Shown here one piece after another: positions 46,678-59,900 of a DNA stretch of 64,000 nucleotides; position 1 is the first letter of the stretch, and each line of letters begins with the position of its first letter. The notes under the pieces were generated by a model. It was not told the origin of the DNA. It searched no databases and worked only from the letters and a program-made list of their open reading frames with translations. The DNA is from Rosellinia necatrix (taxonomy: Eukaryota; Ascomycota; Sordariomycetes; Xylariales; Xylariaceae): assembly GCA_021209875.1 (NCBI GenBank), contig JAGYVD010000002.1:2728001-2792000 (forward strand), in the 5' to 3' direction. The position numbers and the translations under genes were made by a program.

Positions 46678-48343
46678 GGCGTCAGGTTTCTTTTTTTCTT
46701 TGAGAAGGCCGACTTCATTCCTAAGCCATGTTTATTACACCGCCCGATGGGAGGCCAGCCCGCTCGCACGCATGGGTCTGGTTAGTTTTCTTGGCTTTGC
46801 CCTGTATTTTTTGCTTGGGAAGCCGTTTGACTATTGGGTATCTGTTACGGGTGGCCGCCGCCATATAGTTGTATACGGCCGACCGCTGGACCTTATAAGA
46901 GATAGTATTTCATTCGTCTGATCATGGCGTTCTGAGCAGGTGGGCGGCTAGGCTATATATGATGTTTGAATTATCAAATATTCGTAGACTCTTCGTTTTA
47001 GAAACAAGGGACATCCTCCTATGAAGGGTCTTGATTATATTTTTGATCACAGTATTTGTTGGCGACGTCCTTGGGCTCCAAACTCTAGATTTGTACGTAC
47101 GAACTTTCTGGTCGTCAATATAAATAAATATCTAGTGAAGCAGCGGTCTGGACTAGCTATTAGTAAAAGGTAGAAAATATATACCATATTTATAATGCAT
47201 CGTGTTCAATGCATCGTGTTCAATGCATCGTGTTCTTACCATAGAGTGGTATTCGTGGTAACTAGACGATACCTATGATACCCGAACCCCCCTGTTACCA
47301 TGAAAGTACCCAGCTCCTTAAGTAGCTGAATATCATCTCAATTTACTTTCTTAATTATTACAAATTTACACAGCTAGGTAGCCTGTACATGGATACATAC
47401 TGCTACTTTATCAACGAGACACTTGTTTAGACTATTGTCCTGACAGACAAATAAGAGAAGGCATGGATAGGTATAATTTTTCATTATTCTTACGAACTGC
47501 CACTAGTCGGTTGTTTAGGATTAAGATATGGTGTACAGCAGAGCAGACAGGTTCTCTCATTTGCCTTATCGTTGCTGCTACTCCTAGTGTTTCCGAAACC
47601 CTAACCCCATGGGCAGCGGCAAGAGCGGAATATATGAGCGGAATATGCCGTAGCAACCTGCTATGCCTTTTTACCTAACTCAATCAACCAACCACCAGCC
47701 CACGGCGTTATTGACGCCGAGCAACTCTTTTGACACTAAGCCTCGCCCCTTGGCTATGTTGTGGGCTAGTAGCCACGGCAAAAGAAACCGCCATTAGGGA
47801 AATCAAGTCAAATCGTTCTTGGCCTTGGACCACGCAAATGCAAATACCACTCATAGCCCGGCCTGTGTTCGTCCTCTTCGGTCATTCATCTTCAAAATTC
47901 GATGTCCTTCATCGCCTAGGGAACCTACCCTCCCCACCTCCCAAAAACGAGGCCCGGAAAGCTGCAACGTTCATTTCGTTGCTTCTAGACATCCTTTTAG
48001 CTATGTGGTAGAGCAAAACCATGCCCCGACCCTTCTGTTTCTGAGTATGATGAAGAAACCTCCCTCCTGGGTAGCTGATCGGGTCCACTAGAGCCGCTGA
48101 AAGGCTGAAGATGTCGCGAAAACACAATTTGGGAAGCGGAAATTGTCAAGAAAATAGTTCTTGATAAAGGGTTGCGTGGGGACTCTATCCGACTCAAAGT
48201 ATTATAATGGTGATAGGGAACCTGCAACTTTTAAAGACGCATTTTTCAAGTCCCGTAAATGCAGCGCAAAACCATGGTCGGATCTATGCATGAAGATACC
48301 ACCACGAATGCAAGACATGTATGTTACCGAGCGAACCACACGC
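46678..48343. other. Convergent 3' intergenic region (pol1 / eIF4G)
   Basis: 1.7 kb between convergent stop codons. A 14-bp unit (AATGCATCGTGTTC) is repeated exactly three times at 47194-47235. Elsewhere I see only short frames without recognisable motifs. Confidence 0.5.
47194..47235. repeat. 14-bp minisatellite, three perfect units
   Basis: AATGCATCGTGTTC at 47194, 47208 and 47222, with no mismatches. The perfect identity suggests recent expansion. Confidence 0.95.
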
Positions 48344-51300
48344 TCAGTTACCCCCTTTCTCGGCTGCGGTGGAAGCCTCAGGGGTAGCCTTTGCCAAGGC
48401 CGGCGATGCAGCAGTGGACGGGGGCGAGCCAGGATGCTCTGGTTCAATACTCGCTAATAAACTGCAACAAAACACGTCAGTTTGCCGATATTCCCAGAAG
48501 ATGGATTGGTTTTGGACTTACCCAAACGAGTTGGTACTGGTCGGCGTTTCCCTCACTGGAGGGGTGCCAGTCCGAGATGAAGCGCCAGAGTCATCCGCGC
48601 CCCTGCTGAGAGATCCACCGGGGCCAAGGCGTCTGCCGCTGTTGCTGCGTGAATTAAGCATTGACATTGGGCCCAGTGTAAGGTTGGTACTTGTTTGGCG
48701 GCTAGCACCTCCCTTAAGACGCCGGAGATCATCGATACCAACCTGATTTGGCGTTGACTGAGGGAAGCCTCCAGGCATGTGTCGTACGTCCCCGCGACCC
48801 AGCTGTGCACGCCCGCCACCGCCTCTTTGATTGCTTCGAGCAGCCTCCGCAGCCTTCTGAGCCGCCAATGCTTCTGCCTCGGCTCGAACCTCGTCAAGTG
48901 TCTTGGGGCCTTTGTTAGCCTCCTTAGACACCCAGTTGGCTTTCCGCAAGTCGACGACGTCCATAAGCATGAATTGCAGACGGCTGGGTAAGTTGGGTAG
49001 GTCTATCATATTCTGTATGCGCTGGAAGTATGCATCCATCATTGGCTTGCCCTTCTCGGCGGCATCAAGATTACCACCAATAGTCCTCAACAGTTTGCAC
49101 AGAGACTCGACTTCAGCCTCATCAGGAATGCCGGAGTAGTCAACCAACTTCCTCACACATTCGTGCATAATACGCTCCGTGAGCATACCAAGTTTGTATA
49201 GCTCACCAATGAACTGCACCAGACCAAGCCCTCTTCTCTTGGCAGCAGCGGCCTTGTAATACTCGTCGGATAACAAAACCGCTGCTGCGGTTTTCTGGTC
49301 TTCGCCTTCTTTCGGCGCGGGGAGGTCAGTTGTCCAACCACGCTCGAATTCTTCTTGGCATCTATTGAGGAGATATTTCCTGAATAGAGCACCTCCACTG
49401 ACAACATTACCCGTTCGGTCCTTGATATTCTCATCCCGGATGTCTGGGCTCATTGTCTCCAACATTTTTTTGCAGAATTTAGCATACATTGAGGCCCAGT
49501 GTGACTCGTCAGTTGCCTTCTCGAATGTAAGCTGGATGACTTGGCGAAGAGTCCTGCCATCAGTCTCTTCTTTAGACTGTGCGGCGATTTCTAGAATTTG
49601 ATCCGATATTCGATCGAAGTTCTCGGGCGTCATCTTATTCAGGGCAGCCTTGACCTTTCTCTGTACCATAGCGGGGTCCATTAAGCCGGATTGGCTGGGG
49701 GGAGCGTTTACGGCAGTGGGCTTGCCGACAGTCAGAGGCTTCCAGCCTGTTGCACTTATCTGAAGAGCATCAATCTTCAAGCCCTGAGTCAAAGGCATAT
49801 TCTTAGCTGCCTGAGCTTCTGCCTTGGTATTGACAGTGTTGGGTTTGCTCGCATTGCGCCGGCTACTTTGCCGCGGTGAGTGCGGCATACCCATATTGGA
49901 GGATGGTGTTCGGCTCATTTGATTCCCACCGCCAAATGCACCCCCTGGTCGTTGGAAGCTGGCCATAGCATTCATTCCAGGCCGACTCATCGCCTTGTTA
50001 CTCATCTCAAATCGTTGGGCCGAGGTTGTACCAGCTGGAAGCTGCGCTACGCCGCTGGTGCCGAAGCTACCCATAGGGAAACTGGAGGTGCTACCCCTAG
50101 TACTCTGCCTTCCAGAACCACCGCCCGACCGATTTGAGGCAGACCGTCCACCATCACCATCGCCAATAAGGGCTTTTACTTGCTGATGGAAATCGACGGA
50201 TGGTTGCTCGGTGAAGACTGCCTTAAATTGCAGCAAGAAAGCAGAGTCATACTTAAACGAGGTTCCTTTCTTCGTGACAGCAGCGTTCAAGGCCGGATTT
50301 GGCGAGTTGATTCCCGGCGGGTAAATATCAGTCTTGATTACATCCAAGAGCCTGGCAGTCTTCAATGATTGCAGGGCAGCACTGGGCTGAGGAGGTTCCA
50401 CCGCTTTGGTGCTGAGTTGGGTGAGGTTTAAAGCCTGTGGTTTTGGAGCACGACCGCTCGGGCTGGGTTTTGAACTGGCGGTGGGAGATTGTTTATCGTT
50501 GAGGCCAAGACTGGACATTTTTGCAGCTACCTCATTTGCTGGGGACGGCACTTCTCCGGTGTTTGTATCTGCAGAAAGCGTACTCTTCTTCAGAAGCTCA
50601 GTTGTACTCTCTGTAGCGCTGGACCGTGCAGCAGCACGTTTACGCTCCTTCTCCTCTTCAAGCCGTTCCATTTCCCTCTCTTGTTCACGCAGCTTTCGAT
50701 CATTCTCAGCAGCGTTAGCAGCTCGATTCTCCTCTTCTAGTTTCTTCTTTGCTGCAGTTTCAGCATCTCTCTTTACGCGCCGCTCCTCCTCGTCCTTCTC
50801 GCGTCGAGCATCCGCTTCTTCCATTTCACGGATTATGCGTTCCAGATCGTCATCTTCGGATTCGGCTAGAGGCTTAGCGACTGGCTGTTCGGCCGCAGGG
50901 GTTTCTTTGCCTCCATCTCCTGCCGTCTTCTCGCTCATTACCTCTTTGGTGCTTTCAGTCGCCTTGACCTCACCCTGGAATGGGGGCGTCAGTATGGGTC
51001 GTGCTTCTATTGAAGCTTTATCAGATGAAGGCTTGGCCGTGTCATCTTCCTTAGCCTTATCATTAGTAGCAGTTTGCTTGATTTTTTCCATGAATTCGTT
51101 GCGCTTCTCTTCGGCTGTCTTCAAATTGGAGGCACTATCAGTACGGCCGTGGGCTACGATAAATGGCTTAGGTGTTGAGGTCTTAGGGGGCGGGGTAGGA
51201 GTTGATGATACCACCGGAGGTGTTCTAGACTGTTGGGTGATTGAAGCTGGCGATGCAGGAGGAGGGGGCTTCAGGTTCCTAAGGTCAATCGCCTCACCCG

Positions 51301-53047
51301 CTTCGTTCTTGATTGTGACGGCGCTGCTCTTTTTTGTAGGACGAGTAAAAGGAGACTGAGCAACGACAGGTTTTAATTGGGCAGCTTGTTGTTGTGGCGT
51401 ACCCTGTGCTATCGGTGCTTGGCTTTGGCCAGTGCTCGAAGCAGGTCGTTGATCCGATATCTGTGAGGAATTGCTGCGAGACATTGGCTGGGGGGCCGGG
51501 GGGTTGTAAGGGCCCGGCACGAAGGCGGGTTGTTGGTAGTGGGTCAGGGGAGAGCCCTGCATGCTCTGGTATGCGGGATACGTAGGAATAGGAGGCATAG
51601 GCTGCATCGCTCCCCTATGGTCATATGGGCCCTGGTAATAATTCTGCTTCACACTGGTCAGCAACCTATCAAAATTCCCACTCTCAGGCGACAAGTCTAA
51701 GCGGCTCGTTTCTTCAGCTATCAAATTGTTGGTAGGAAATGTTTGGGTGAATGGGACTACTGGTATATAAGGAGCCGAGGAGCCTTCGATCTTGCTGGCC
51801 ATGAATTGGCTGGCAGGTCGTAGCTCATCAAACGTACTGAAACGGGAATCGAGCCGCCCACTAAAGCGTCTTGATCTCGGATCATATTCATGTCTCAAGG
51901 TCTCCGTTCTTCGATAAGGGTTCGAGTACTTCTCGCTATCACGACGAGGTCCCTTCCTCTTGTATTTGGATTGTGCGCGCTCATAGACTTGCTGAGTAGT
52001 AGAAGAAGGGAATAATTGGTGAGGTACCTGATTGGGGGCTATAGGTTGGCTAAAATAGTAACCCGGAATTTGCCCAGGAGGCAAGGAAGGTACTGGCTGC
52101 GGCATGGCAGCGGCCATGGCGGGGCTCCGGTTTTGCTGTGGCGGTGTACCGTAAGGGTGAGGTGGACGACCATTTCCTCCAAAGTTGGGAGGCATTCCAC
52201 TTCGTCCTTGATTGCCTTGCTGGTTTCGATTGTAGTTGTTCGGAGGATATCCCATGGAGGGGTTGAATCCTCCGCTATAAGTCCGACCACCACGGGGGCC
52301 ACCTGAGAAGTTGCCGCGGCCCATACCTCCGGGTTGAGGTGGGGCATGGTTGCTAATGTCGCTAACATTAGAGTTACGTCGGATATGGGGCGAGTGCTGG
52401 GGACCAAGCGCGTTCGGGTCTTGCGAGGTTGAAGAGGTTCTCATGTGAGATCTATCGTTATCGAAACTGCCGAAGGCTAAAGTAGAGCTCGACGGGGCAG
52501 CGCCAGAAGGGGGTCTGCCACCACTAGCTGAGGGCTGCGGGATAGGTGAGGGTGAATGCCTGGGTTCCGCGACGCCACGGCCACTAGCACCAGGGATAGG
52601 GACCGGCGCAGATGGAGGCTGGGGAGTGCTATGTGATGCGGACGGGGAATCTTGATAGCCAAACTGAATACCGGGTTTAGCCCCAGCAGAGGCACCGTTG
52701 GTGGAGTAACTATTGAGCCCATTGCCACTCATGGTGACAGAGCTCTTGCGGTTGTGGTCGACTTGGCCGTTGATAGTGGAGGTGCCATGCGCAACGGCAG
52801 GAACAGGAACTGCAGGCATTATATTCGGTCGGCCGTTCATAGGCGATACGGAGGACGATTTTGCATGGTTCGGGGCGAGCGCAGAAGAGCCAGCCGCAAC
52901 GATAGGCTGGTTGGATCCTGTCGCAACAACAGGCGTTGATGACGGTTTCTTTGCCGCACCCGCAGCAGAAGCGTAAGACGTGGCAGTAGGCGCCGCAGCG
53001 TTATTGGGCGCAGCGTTTGCGGGCTGTTGGCTTGCCGTAGAAGTCAT
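48344..53047 (-). CDS. tif4631: Translation initiation factor eIF4G
   Basis: Two exons, 53047-48522 and 48461-48344, give 1547 aa. The 60-nt intron near the 3' end (GTAAGT...TTGCAG) joins STNSFG/LLASIEPEHPGSPPS in frame. Without it the protein would stop four bases into the intron. The N-terminal half is long, disordered and rich in Ser, Pro, Gly, Asn and Gln. A charged coiled-coil follows at about 730-800 (EEERRVKRDAETAAKKKLEE). The eIF4E-binding motif is YDSAFLL near 932. The MIF4G HEAT domain spans about 1125-1365 (KVKAALNKMTPENFDRISDQ, then LGLVQFIGELYKLGMLTERI) and binds eIF4A. There is no MA3 domain, as in yeast-type eIF4G. It is the scaffold of the cap-binding complex. The start was chosen at MTSTASQQP; an in-frame ATG at 53188 would add 47 residues of poorer composition. 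Confidence 0.96.
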
Positions 53048-54968
53048 AAGTAAGAATGGGGTGGGCGTCGAGTAGCTTGATGGGCACTCGAGGTTTTCTC
53101 CTTCGCTCGTTTTCCACTCGGGGGGATGCGGGATAAATTCTCTCCGGTACCGAAGACGGGGAAGAAGAGAAGAAACCAACACGTCCACAATCGAATATCA
53201 AATCCGAGCAGACGAGCAGACGTGGCGTAGAACTAAAGAATAGGCGCACAAATTAAATTAGTTGGATGCTGATGATCCCAATACCGTTCTCCGAACACGA
53301 TGGTTGTGGCGATGAGGGCTCAAGCCCGTGACGGCGAACAAGGCAGAAAAAGAAGGCGGCAGGCAGTCGATGTCTGTTTGCTCGTCGTGGTCCAAGGAAT
53401 GAAATGCGTTCGTCGCGTGGAGGATGAGACGATGCAACAAGGTGCAGAAAAGTCTAGGTTGCTACTCCTAGCAGGGTCTAATCGCCAGGTGGGATGAGGC
53501 AAGGACCCAAAGAGGGGGAGGAGATGCAACGCGTGCGCGGGACGTATGTCGGCTCGGTCGCTAGATCGTGTCTCAATGGATGGCGGGGAGGAATTCTCTG
53601 AAAATAAATGCAGAGATATCCTAATGTTGTCCGTCCTAGAGAAAAGAAAATCCTAGGGAGGCGACAGGGTCAAATGAAACGACCTTCAGAAGAGTGTCTT
53701 CTTAGGTCGTTGTGATGATGATCGGGGATGATCAAGTATGTGTGGGTGATGAAAGGTGGGAAAAAAAAATTTGGTGATGGGAAATTTTTTGAAGGGGTTA
53801 GGCTTGGGGGCCACTGTGGGTTGTGCCTCTGGGTCGTCAGGTCGCCAGGCAGTTTGGGAGTCGCCAATGATGCACTGTGCCAATATGCCGGGCTAGCATA
53901 ATCAGTTGGTTGTGCGTGGTCCACTGTGGGTGCCGGACAATGGGTACTAAGAAACTTTGAGGTCTAACTAGGAACAGCAACCACAAAAACTAAAATAGGT
54001 TGTAGCTTGATATTTTATGGTACTAACTGTACTGTCGCACCGATCTATAACAGCTCCACTATTACCTACTTATTGTTCCAGGTATGGCTATAAAAAAATC
54101 AGTTGTTGACCAACTAAAACTAATTACCTACCTACTGTAGTTCTAGCATTACTTATCAACTGTTATTTCCCCTTCTTTGGCAGACCTATTATCTATTACC
54201 TATAGGCTTAAGAAAATAGAGAGGCACGTGAGTCTTATAACAGTGAATAATAAGTACTATACATATGTAATGTCACGGGCAAATTGCACCGCTTCCCTTA
54301 CTGCACTACAGTAGGTGCAGGTATATACTTAAGAGCAAGGAACACAAGGGGGTAGGTATTATATCTATCTGCGCATACATATCATACACCACATATACAG
54401 GTTACAAGGATGGTAATTATTACCTCCTCATCGATCTTTATATCAAATTCATTGCTTGCCCAAGTGTATCCTATTATATACATTCTGTGCAAAGGTACAA
54501 CATGACTACTTATTTAGCTTTGTTAGGCCTAGTGCAAAGCTAACAATTATTATCCTTATGACTTGGTACTTCCAAGGTTGTGTGTAGGTTAGGGGAACTA
54601 CTCCAAGACTCTTTATAGGTTGGAAGTGCCCCGCCATCTTGCCCTTAAGCTCTAACCTTATCGTTATCCCTATGTGAATTACACCAGTTCCATGCCGCAA
54701 CCAATCTGGTCGCAATTGTTTGTTTTCCAGGAGTTTCCCACTGGTAAGGATAAAGTTAGCCTCCTCCTTTTGGTTGGCTTTCTATTTGCTTCATAAAGGA
54801 AATGGGTAAAAACACAAGATAGCTATTACTTAGTCATGCACCAATATCTGTTGTCTCTGTTATTTGCAATAAGTCTTGTTCTTGAGAGCCAGATGTCCAC
54901 TTTAATGTTCTATGCAATGTCTAGAGAAGCCAAGCAGCAGGGCATATTCCTAGCATTACAGGTCTGCT
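53048..54968. other. eIF4G upstream region and start of the gene-free right arm
   Basis: 53048 to about 53700 is the probable promoter and leader of the eIF4G gene. Beyond it composition drifts toward AT and no gene is seen. Confidence 0.5.
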
Positions 54969-55010
54969 TGTCATGGCCCACGGCCATGAGGGCCCCTGAT
55001 TGGCTGGATG
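54969..55010 (+). repeat. Dispersed repeat with perfect hairpin
   Basis: It matches 10192-10233 (opposite strand) at about 35 of 42 bases. It contains a perfect inverted repeat, TCATGGCC-CAC-GGCCATGA (54971-54989), which is less perfect in the other copy. Confidence 0.65.
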
Positions 55011-55049
55011 GCTGGGTGGCCATAACGGTCCCTGGTTGGCTCCAAGGCT

Positions 55050-55841
55050 AGGTGGGTGTTGGTACGAAGTGGTGAATGCGGCGGGCCAGTCACGTAGTGA
55101 ATGGCCTGCTGTATGTACAAGTAGGAATTCTGGTCGTCGGCCCTGTATGTAGTTTTCTTCTTTTCTCAACTTTAGTTTTTCTTCCTAATACATAGGTAGG
55201 TATAGTTGGGCTTTGCGCCAACTGCCGTTATTGCAGCCATTACACTGCTTGGATAAACTCAGCCATAAGATGGCTTGATCTATTATGCTAGGGCAAATTA
55301 TTGTAGCCCATAGAGACCATGGGCCCTTATCTATAATACTAGAAGCCCTAACTTCCAACAGCACCCAAGGAACCTTAGAACTTGTAAATGCTGCATAAGT
55401 AGGTACCTAGGCAGGTAAGTGATAGTGATATAGCCGGCTAAACCCCATCATTTTTCTGTATTTTGAGGAAATGCAGAATCACATGTAATTTTGGGCGTCA
55501 TGAGAGTTTACTGATACTTGTTGCACGGTTTGGTTGCCTAAGTACCTAGGTAGGTTAGGCAGACTAATAAGGTTGGTGCCTACTCACATTAGGTACCTAC
55601 CCTCTCAGGTGCTGTATAGTGTTTTTATATCTAATTAAATGAATAAATGTTCTGGTAATTACCTACTTTACTGCCTGTGATGGCTGCAATAGTGGCAGTT
55701 GGTGCAAAGCCCAACTATACCTCTGTATTAGGAAGAAAAACTAAAGTTAAAGAAAGAAGGAAACTACCTACAGGGCCGACGACCAGAATCCCTACTTGTA
55801 CATACAGCAGGCCATTCACTACCTTGTACTGGCACCCACCT
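55050..55841. mobile_element. Fold-back (MITE-like) element with long inverted arms
   Basis: The left arm core 55095-55245 and the right arm core 55677-55821 are inverted copies of each other, about 150 bp long. Shared blocks include TAGTGAATGGCCTGCTGTAT, TTCTGGTCGTCGGCCCTGTA and AACTTTAGTTTTTCTTCCTA. Weaker similarity extends outward to about 55050 and 55841 (AGGTGGGTG). Differences are mostly C/T and G/A, as RIP produces. The 430-bp centre has no ORF. It could be a non-autonomous DNA element or two copies inserted in opposite orientation; target-site duplications were not resolved. Confidence 0.65.
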
Positions 55842-56248
55842 GGGCTATTCACTCCCCAACTAGCCACCTAGCCACCTACCATAGAGGGCCAGGGGGGATA
55901 TCTAAAATGATAGGTAGAAGCATGTAGAATTTAATAAGTCTTATGTTCTAAATGACCTGTAACAGAGTAATCTAATAAACAGCCTTATAAATCATAATAA
56001 TTTTGATTATTTAAAGAGATTTTTGTTCAAAAGACTTTTCTCTTATAAGTATTTTAATTTACCAAAATAATTTTCAACATAGTGTTCTAGCCGGCCATAC
56101 AGCCCTTGGCCAAGCCAAAGAATCAGCTAAATAAAACAAGGAATATTGCTGTAATGAATATACCAGGACCACTGCTACCCCAAAGGCAAGAAGATTGATA
56201 TGAGGGTAGAAAATAAGATGTCTCTATTGATTCCTCTGCTAGGTGGGG

Positions 56249-56284
56249 AAATCTAGTAGGACTAGATTTAACCCCTGCAGGGGT
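56249..56284. repeat. Two adjacent perfect hairpins
   Basis: AAATCTAGT-AGG-ACTAGATTT (56249-56269) is followed after one base by the palindrome ACCCCTGCAGGGGT (56271-56284). Both arms are exact. They may be ends of a mobile element. Confidence 0.7.
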
Positions 56285-56400
56285 GGCTGTGGGCCACCTG
56301 TTGCCACCTGTAGCATGCACAACCTATCTTAGCTTATCTAATCTAGTAATACATAAGCCTTTGGCTTAATTGATATAGGCCCCTTCAGGGACTCTATTTG

Positions 56401-56485
56401 TTATAGGCAGTGCTTAGAAGGAAGTATTAGTGCACAGGCTGATACAGGTAAACTGTTATATATTTTTATTCTGAACAATTGCTGT
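56401..56485 (+). repeat. Direct repeat, copy 1
   Basis: About 85 bp beginning TTATAGGCAGTGCTT and containing GCACAGGCTGATACAGG. It recurs in the same orientation at 57993-58077. Confidence 0.75.
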
Positions 56486-56930
56486 GAAGGCAAAACAGAA
56501 CTGTTCCACCTTTTTAGTTATGTTAGTATATATGTAAACTACTCTGTGACACACCCCCCAGATTAGCTGTACTGCTAACTAGGATAAGGGCCTACAGCTG
56601 ATCTGTTTAGCTGTTTATATGTTTGTTTTATACAGCTATGTTTAACACTAAGACTCCGCCTGGAATTAAACCTTTTATGCCCAGGCCTATTTATGCATGT
56701 TGTTGCACCGGTCATAAATAAGAAGTCAAGGCTTCAGCAATAAGTGATATATTATATAAAAATCTACAGATGAAAAAAGAAAAGTAAGTGGGAGGAATTA
56801 GCCCACTAAAATTCTAGTTAAATGCAGGTGTGTAAAGTAGGTCTAGTTTATATGCTATAGCTGGTCTGTGCGTATTAATTAGCAACAGGTGTATAGATAT
56901 TAGTCCGTGCTATATGTTTAATTAGCTTAC

Positions 56931-59900
56931 TAGTTATTTATAAGTATTTTTTTTTTAAAAAAAAACAGTTTGTTTTTTAAATTATGTTTATATTTAAATA
57001 TATAGCTTTTAATATATTTTTAATAAAAAAATTGTTTTAAGTTTTTATTTTATATTATATTTTTTAAACTTTTATATTATTAAATTATTATATAAGTTTT
57101 TTATATTATATTATTAATTTTTTTTTTATTATTATATTTGTTTTTATTTTTGTTTTATTATTTTTGTTATATTATTTTATTATTATTTTTATATGTTATA
57201 TTTAATCTATTATTTTCTGCAGCTTTAAGCTAATTTTTAAACGTTTTAAAAGTTCTGCTACGTTTAAATATTTTTATTAAATTTTTTAATAATTTTATGC
57301 TGTTTTTAAAATTTTAAGCAAAATATTATTTATTATTAGTTTTTATTTTTTAAATTATTTAATATTATAGTTTTTTATAATATATTTTTAATAACTTAAT
57401 TTTTTAACTATAAATTTTTTTTGTTAAAGTTTATTATTTTATTATTTAAATTATTAGTTTTTGTTTTAATAATAAATTCTTAAAATATAATTATAGTTTA
57501 TTAATATAATAATAGTTTATTATTTTTATAAAAAAACGTTTAATATAAAAATCTTATTGTTTTTATTAATTATTTTAAACTTTTATTATATTATAAAAAA
57601 TCCCGCTTATTAAATAATTAGTTAGTTTTTATAATTATTTTTTTAAAATTAATATATAATTATTTATATTAAAATTAAGTTTTTTTATTTATAATTAGCT
57701 TGTTTATTTATATAAATTTAAATTTAAATTAAATATTTTTTATTAAATTTATAAATTAAGCGATTTTTTTATTTTGTTTTAAGCTTTTATTTTTAAAGTT
57801 TTTTTTTTAAAAGCTTTTTAATTTTTTGCTATAGTTTAGTTTTTTAATTAAAATAAAAAATATTAAAAATTTTATTTCTGCTTTATAAAATAATATGTTT
57901 ATTAATTTATATAATAATACTGTTTATATATAATTTATTATTAAAATATGTTTAAATTAATCGTTTTAATAAAAGTTAATATATAGTTATTATTATAGGC
58001 AGTGCTTATAAGGAAGTATTGGCGCACAGGCTGATACAGGCAAACTGCTACACACTTTTATTTTAAATAATTGCTGAATAGCTTATAAACTAATTATTAA
58101 ACTTAGACTAATATAACTAAAACTGACCAGCTTTATAAAACTGCGTTTTATAAGCTACGTATATATTATTTATAACTTCTGCTATTTAATTAAAAAATAA
58201 ACTTTATTTATTACTTTAATAAATATATTTTTAAGTATAGCTTATTATATATTTTCTAGCTTTTTAAAACTTTTAATAAATTTATAATAAACTAATTAAA
58301 AGCTTTTTAAAAGCTATTTTTAAATAATTAAACGGAATTTATTTTAGTACAAGCTATAAAATAAAGCAATAATAACCTAGCATATTTAAAAAAAAATAAC
58401 GTTTTATTAATAAAAATAAATTAAAGCTATATATAAACAGCTTAAAAATAATTTTTAAATAGTTAATATATTAATTTTAGTATTATTTTTATATTTATTT
58501 ATTAAACTATGTTAAGTTTTTTAAATTTAGTTATAAAAATTTAAATATAAACTTTTAGTTTAACTTAAAAGTTTATAAAAACCGTTTTAAATAAGCTGTA
58601 TAAAAAAGTTTATATTATATAAACTATAAATAAATAAAGAATTTATAAGTAATAATAAATTAAAATAATATAATATTTATAAGCAGCTTAAAATAATATA
58701 TAAATTATTATTAAATTATTTTATATTATAAGCGGCTTTAAAATAAAAACTAACTTAAAATATTTTTACAATATATTAAAACTATTTATAATAATTTAAA
58801 TAAAACTATATTTTTATTTAAAAGCTGCGCATGCTTTATTAAAAAGCTAATTAATATTTTTCTACGTTTTTTTTTAATTTAAACAAATATTGTTAAAATT
58901 AAATAAAATAAAATAAATAAATAGTATTAAATTATTATTTTTTTAAAGCTATAAATAATAAGCTTAAAAAGCTTTTATAAATATATAATTATTTAATAAT
59001 TATTAAAATTATTTTAATTAAGTTTTAAAATAATAAGCAAGCTAAAAACTATTAAATTATTATATTAAAAGCAGCGCTTAAAATAAATATAAATATAGTA
59101 TAATTTATAAAAGTTTAGCAGTAAATTTAAAAAAATATTAAAATAATTAAAGTTGTTTTTTTAAACTTATTATTTAATAAAACTTTTTAAATAAAACTTA
59201 AACTATTTAAACTATAAAAAAAAAAAAGCGCTATAAAAAAACAAAAAAAAACTACCTGCGATATAAAAAACTAAGCTATTTTATTAAGTTATGTTTTATA
59301 AAACTAGCAAGCAGGCTAAGCATTTATATAAGCAACACAAAAATAAAAAAACGTTAAGCTTAAATAATAATAAAAATTAAAATAAATAACTTTTAAAAAA
59401 AACGTTTTTAAAAGTTAATATTAATTTAAAAAATAACTATAATTAAACAGTTTATAAACAGCTTATTTTTATAATTAATATATTTATAAAAAATATAATT
59501 TTAAAAGCTTTAATTAATTAAAAATATAAATATTATACAGCTATTAATAAAAATATTATGAAAAAATATAAATTACTGTATATAAAAATAAAAAACAGCT
59601 TTTAAGCTAGCCGTTAAAAAAAACTTATAAACAGTTTTTAAAAATAAATAAAATAATTTATTTAAATATAAATATAAACAAATATATAAAATAAATATAT
59701 ATATATATAATAAAAAGTTATAATATTTATTAATATTAAAAAACTTTAGTTAAAATATAAAAAATAATATATATTGTTTATAAATATTATATAAATATAA
59801 AAAATAAATAATATAATAATTATAAAAAAATATATAAATTAAATAAAAACTATTAAAATAATTTAAACTATATTTATAATTAACGCTGTTATTTTTATTA

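Larger units (their letters stand above)
55842..56930. other. Transition zone into AT-rich block
   Basis: Apart from the hairpins at 56249-56284 and the direct repeat at 56401, no gene is seen. GC content falls progressively, then drops sharply at about 56930. Confidence 0.5.

Noticed and set aside
50406..51359. 317-codon plus frame opposite the eIF4G gene
   Set aside because: It is the antisense shadow of the charged and Ser-rich eIF4G region; its poly-Ser text mirrors Glu/Arg codons.
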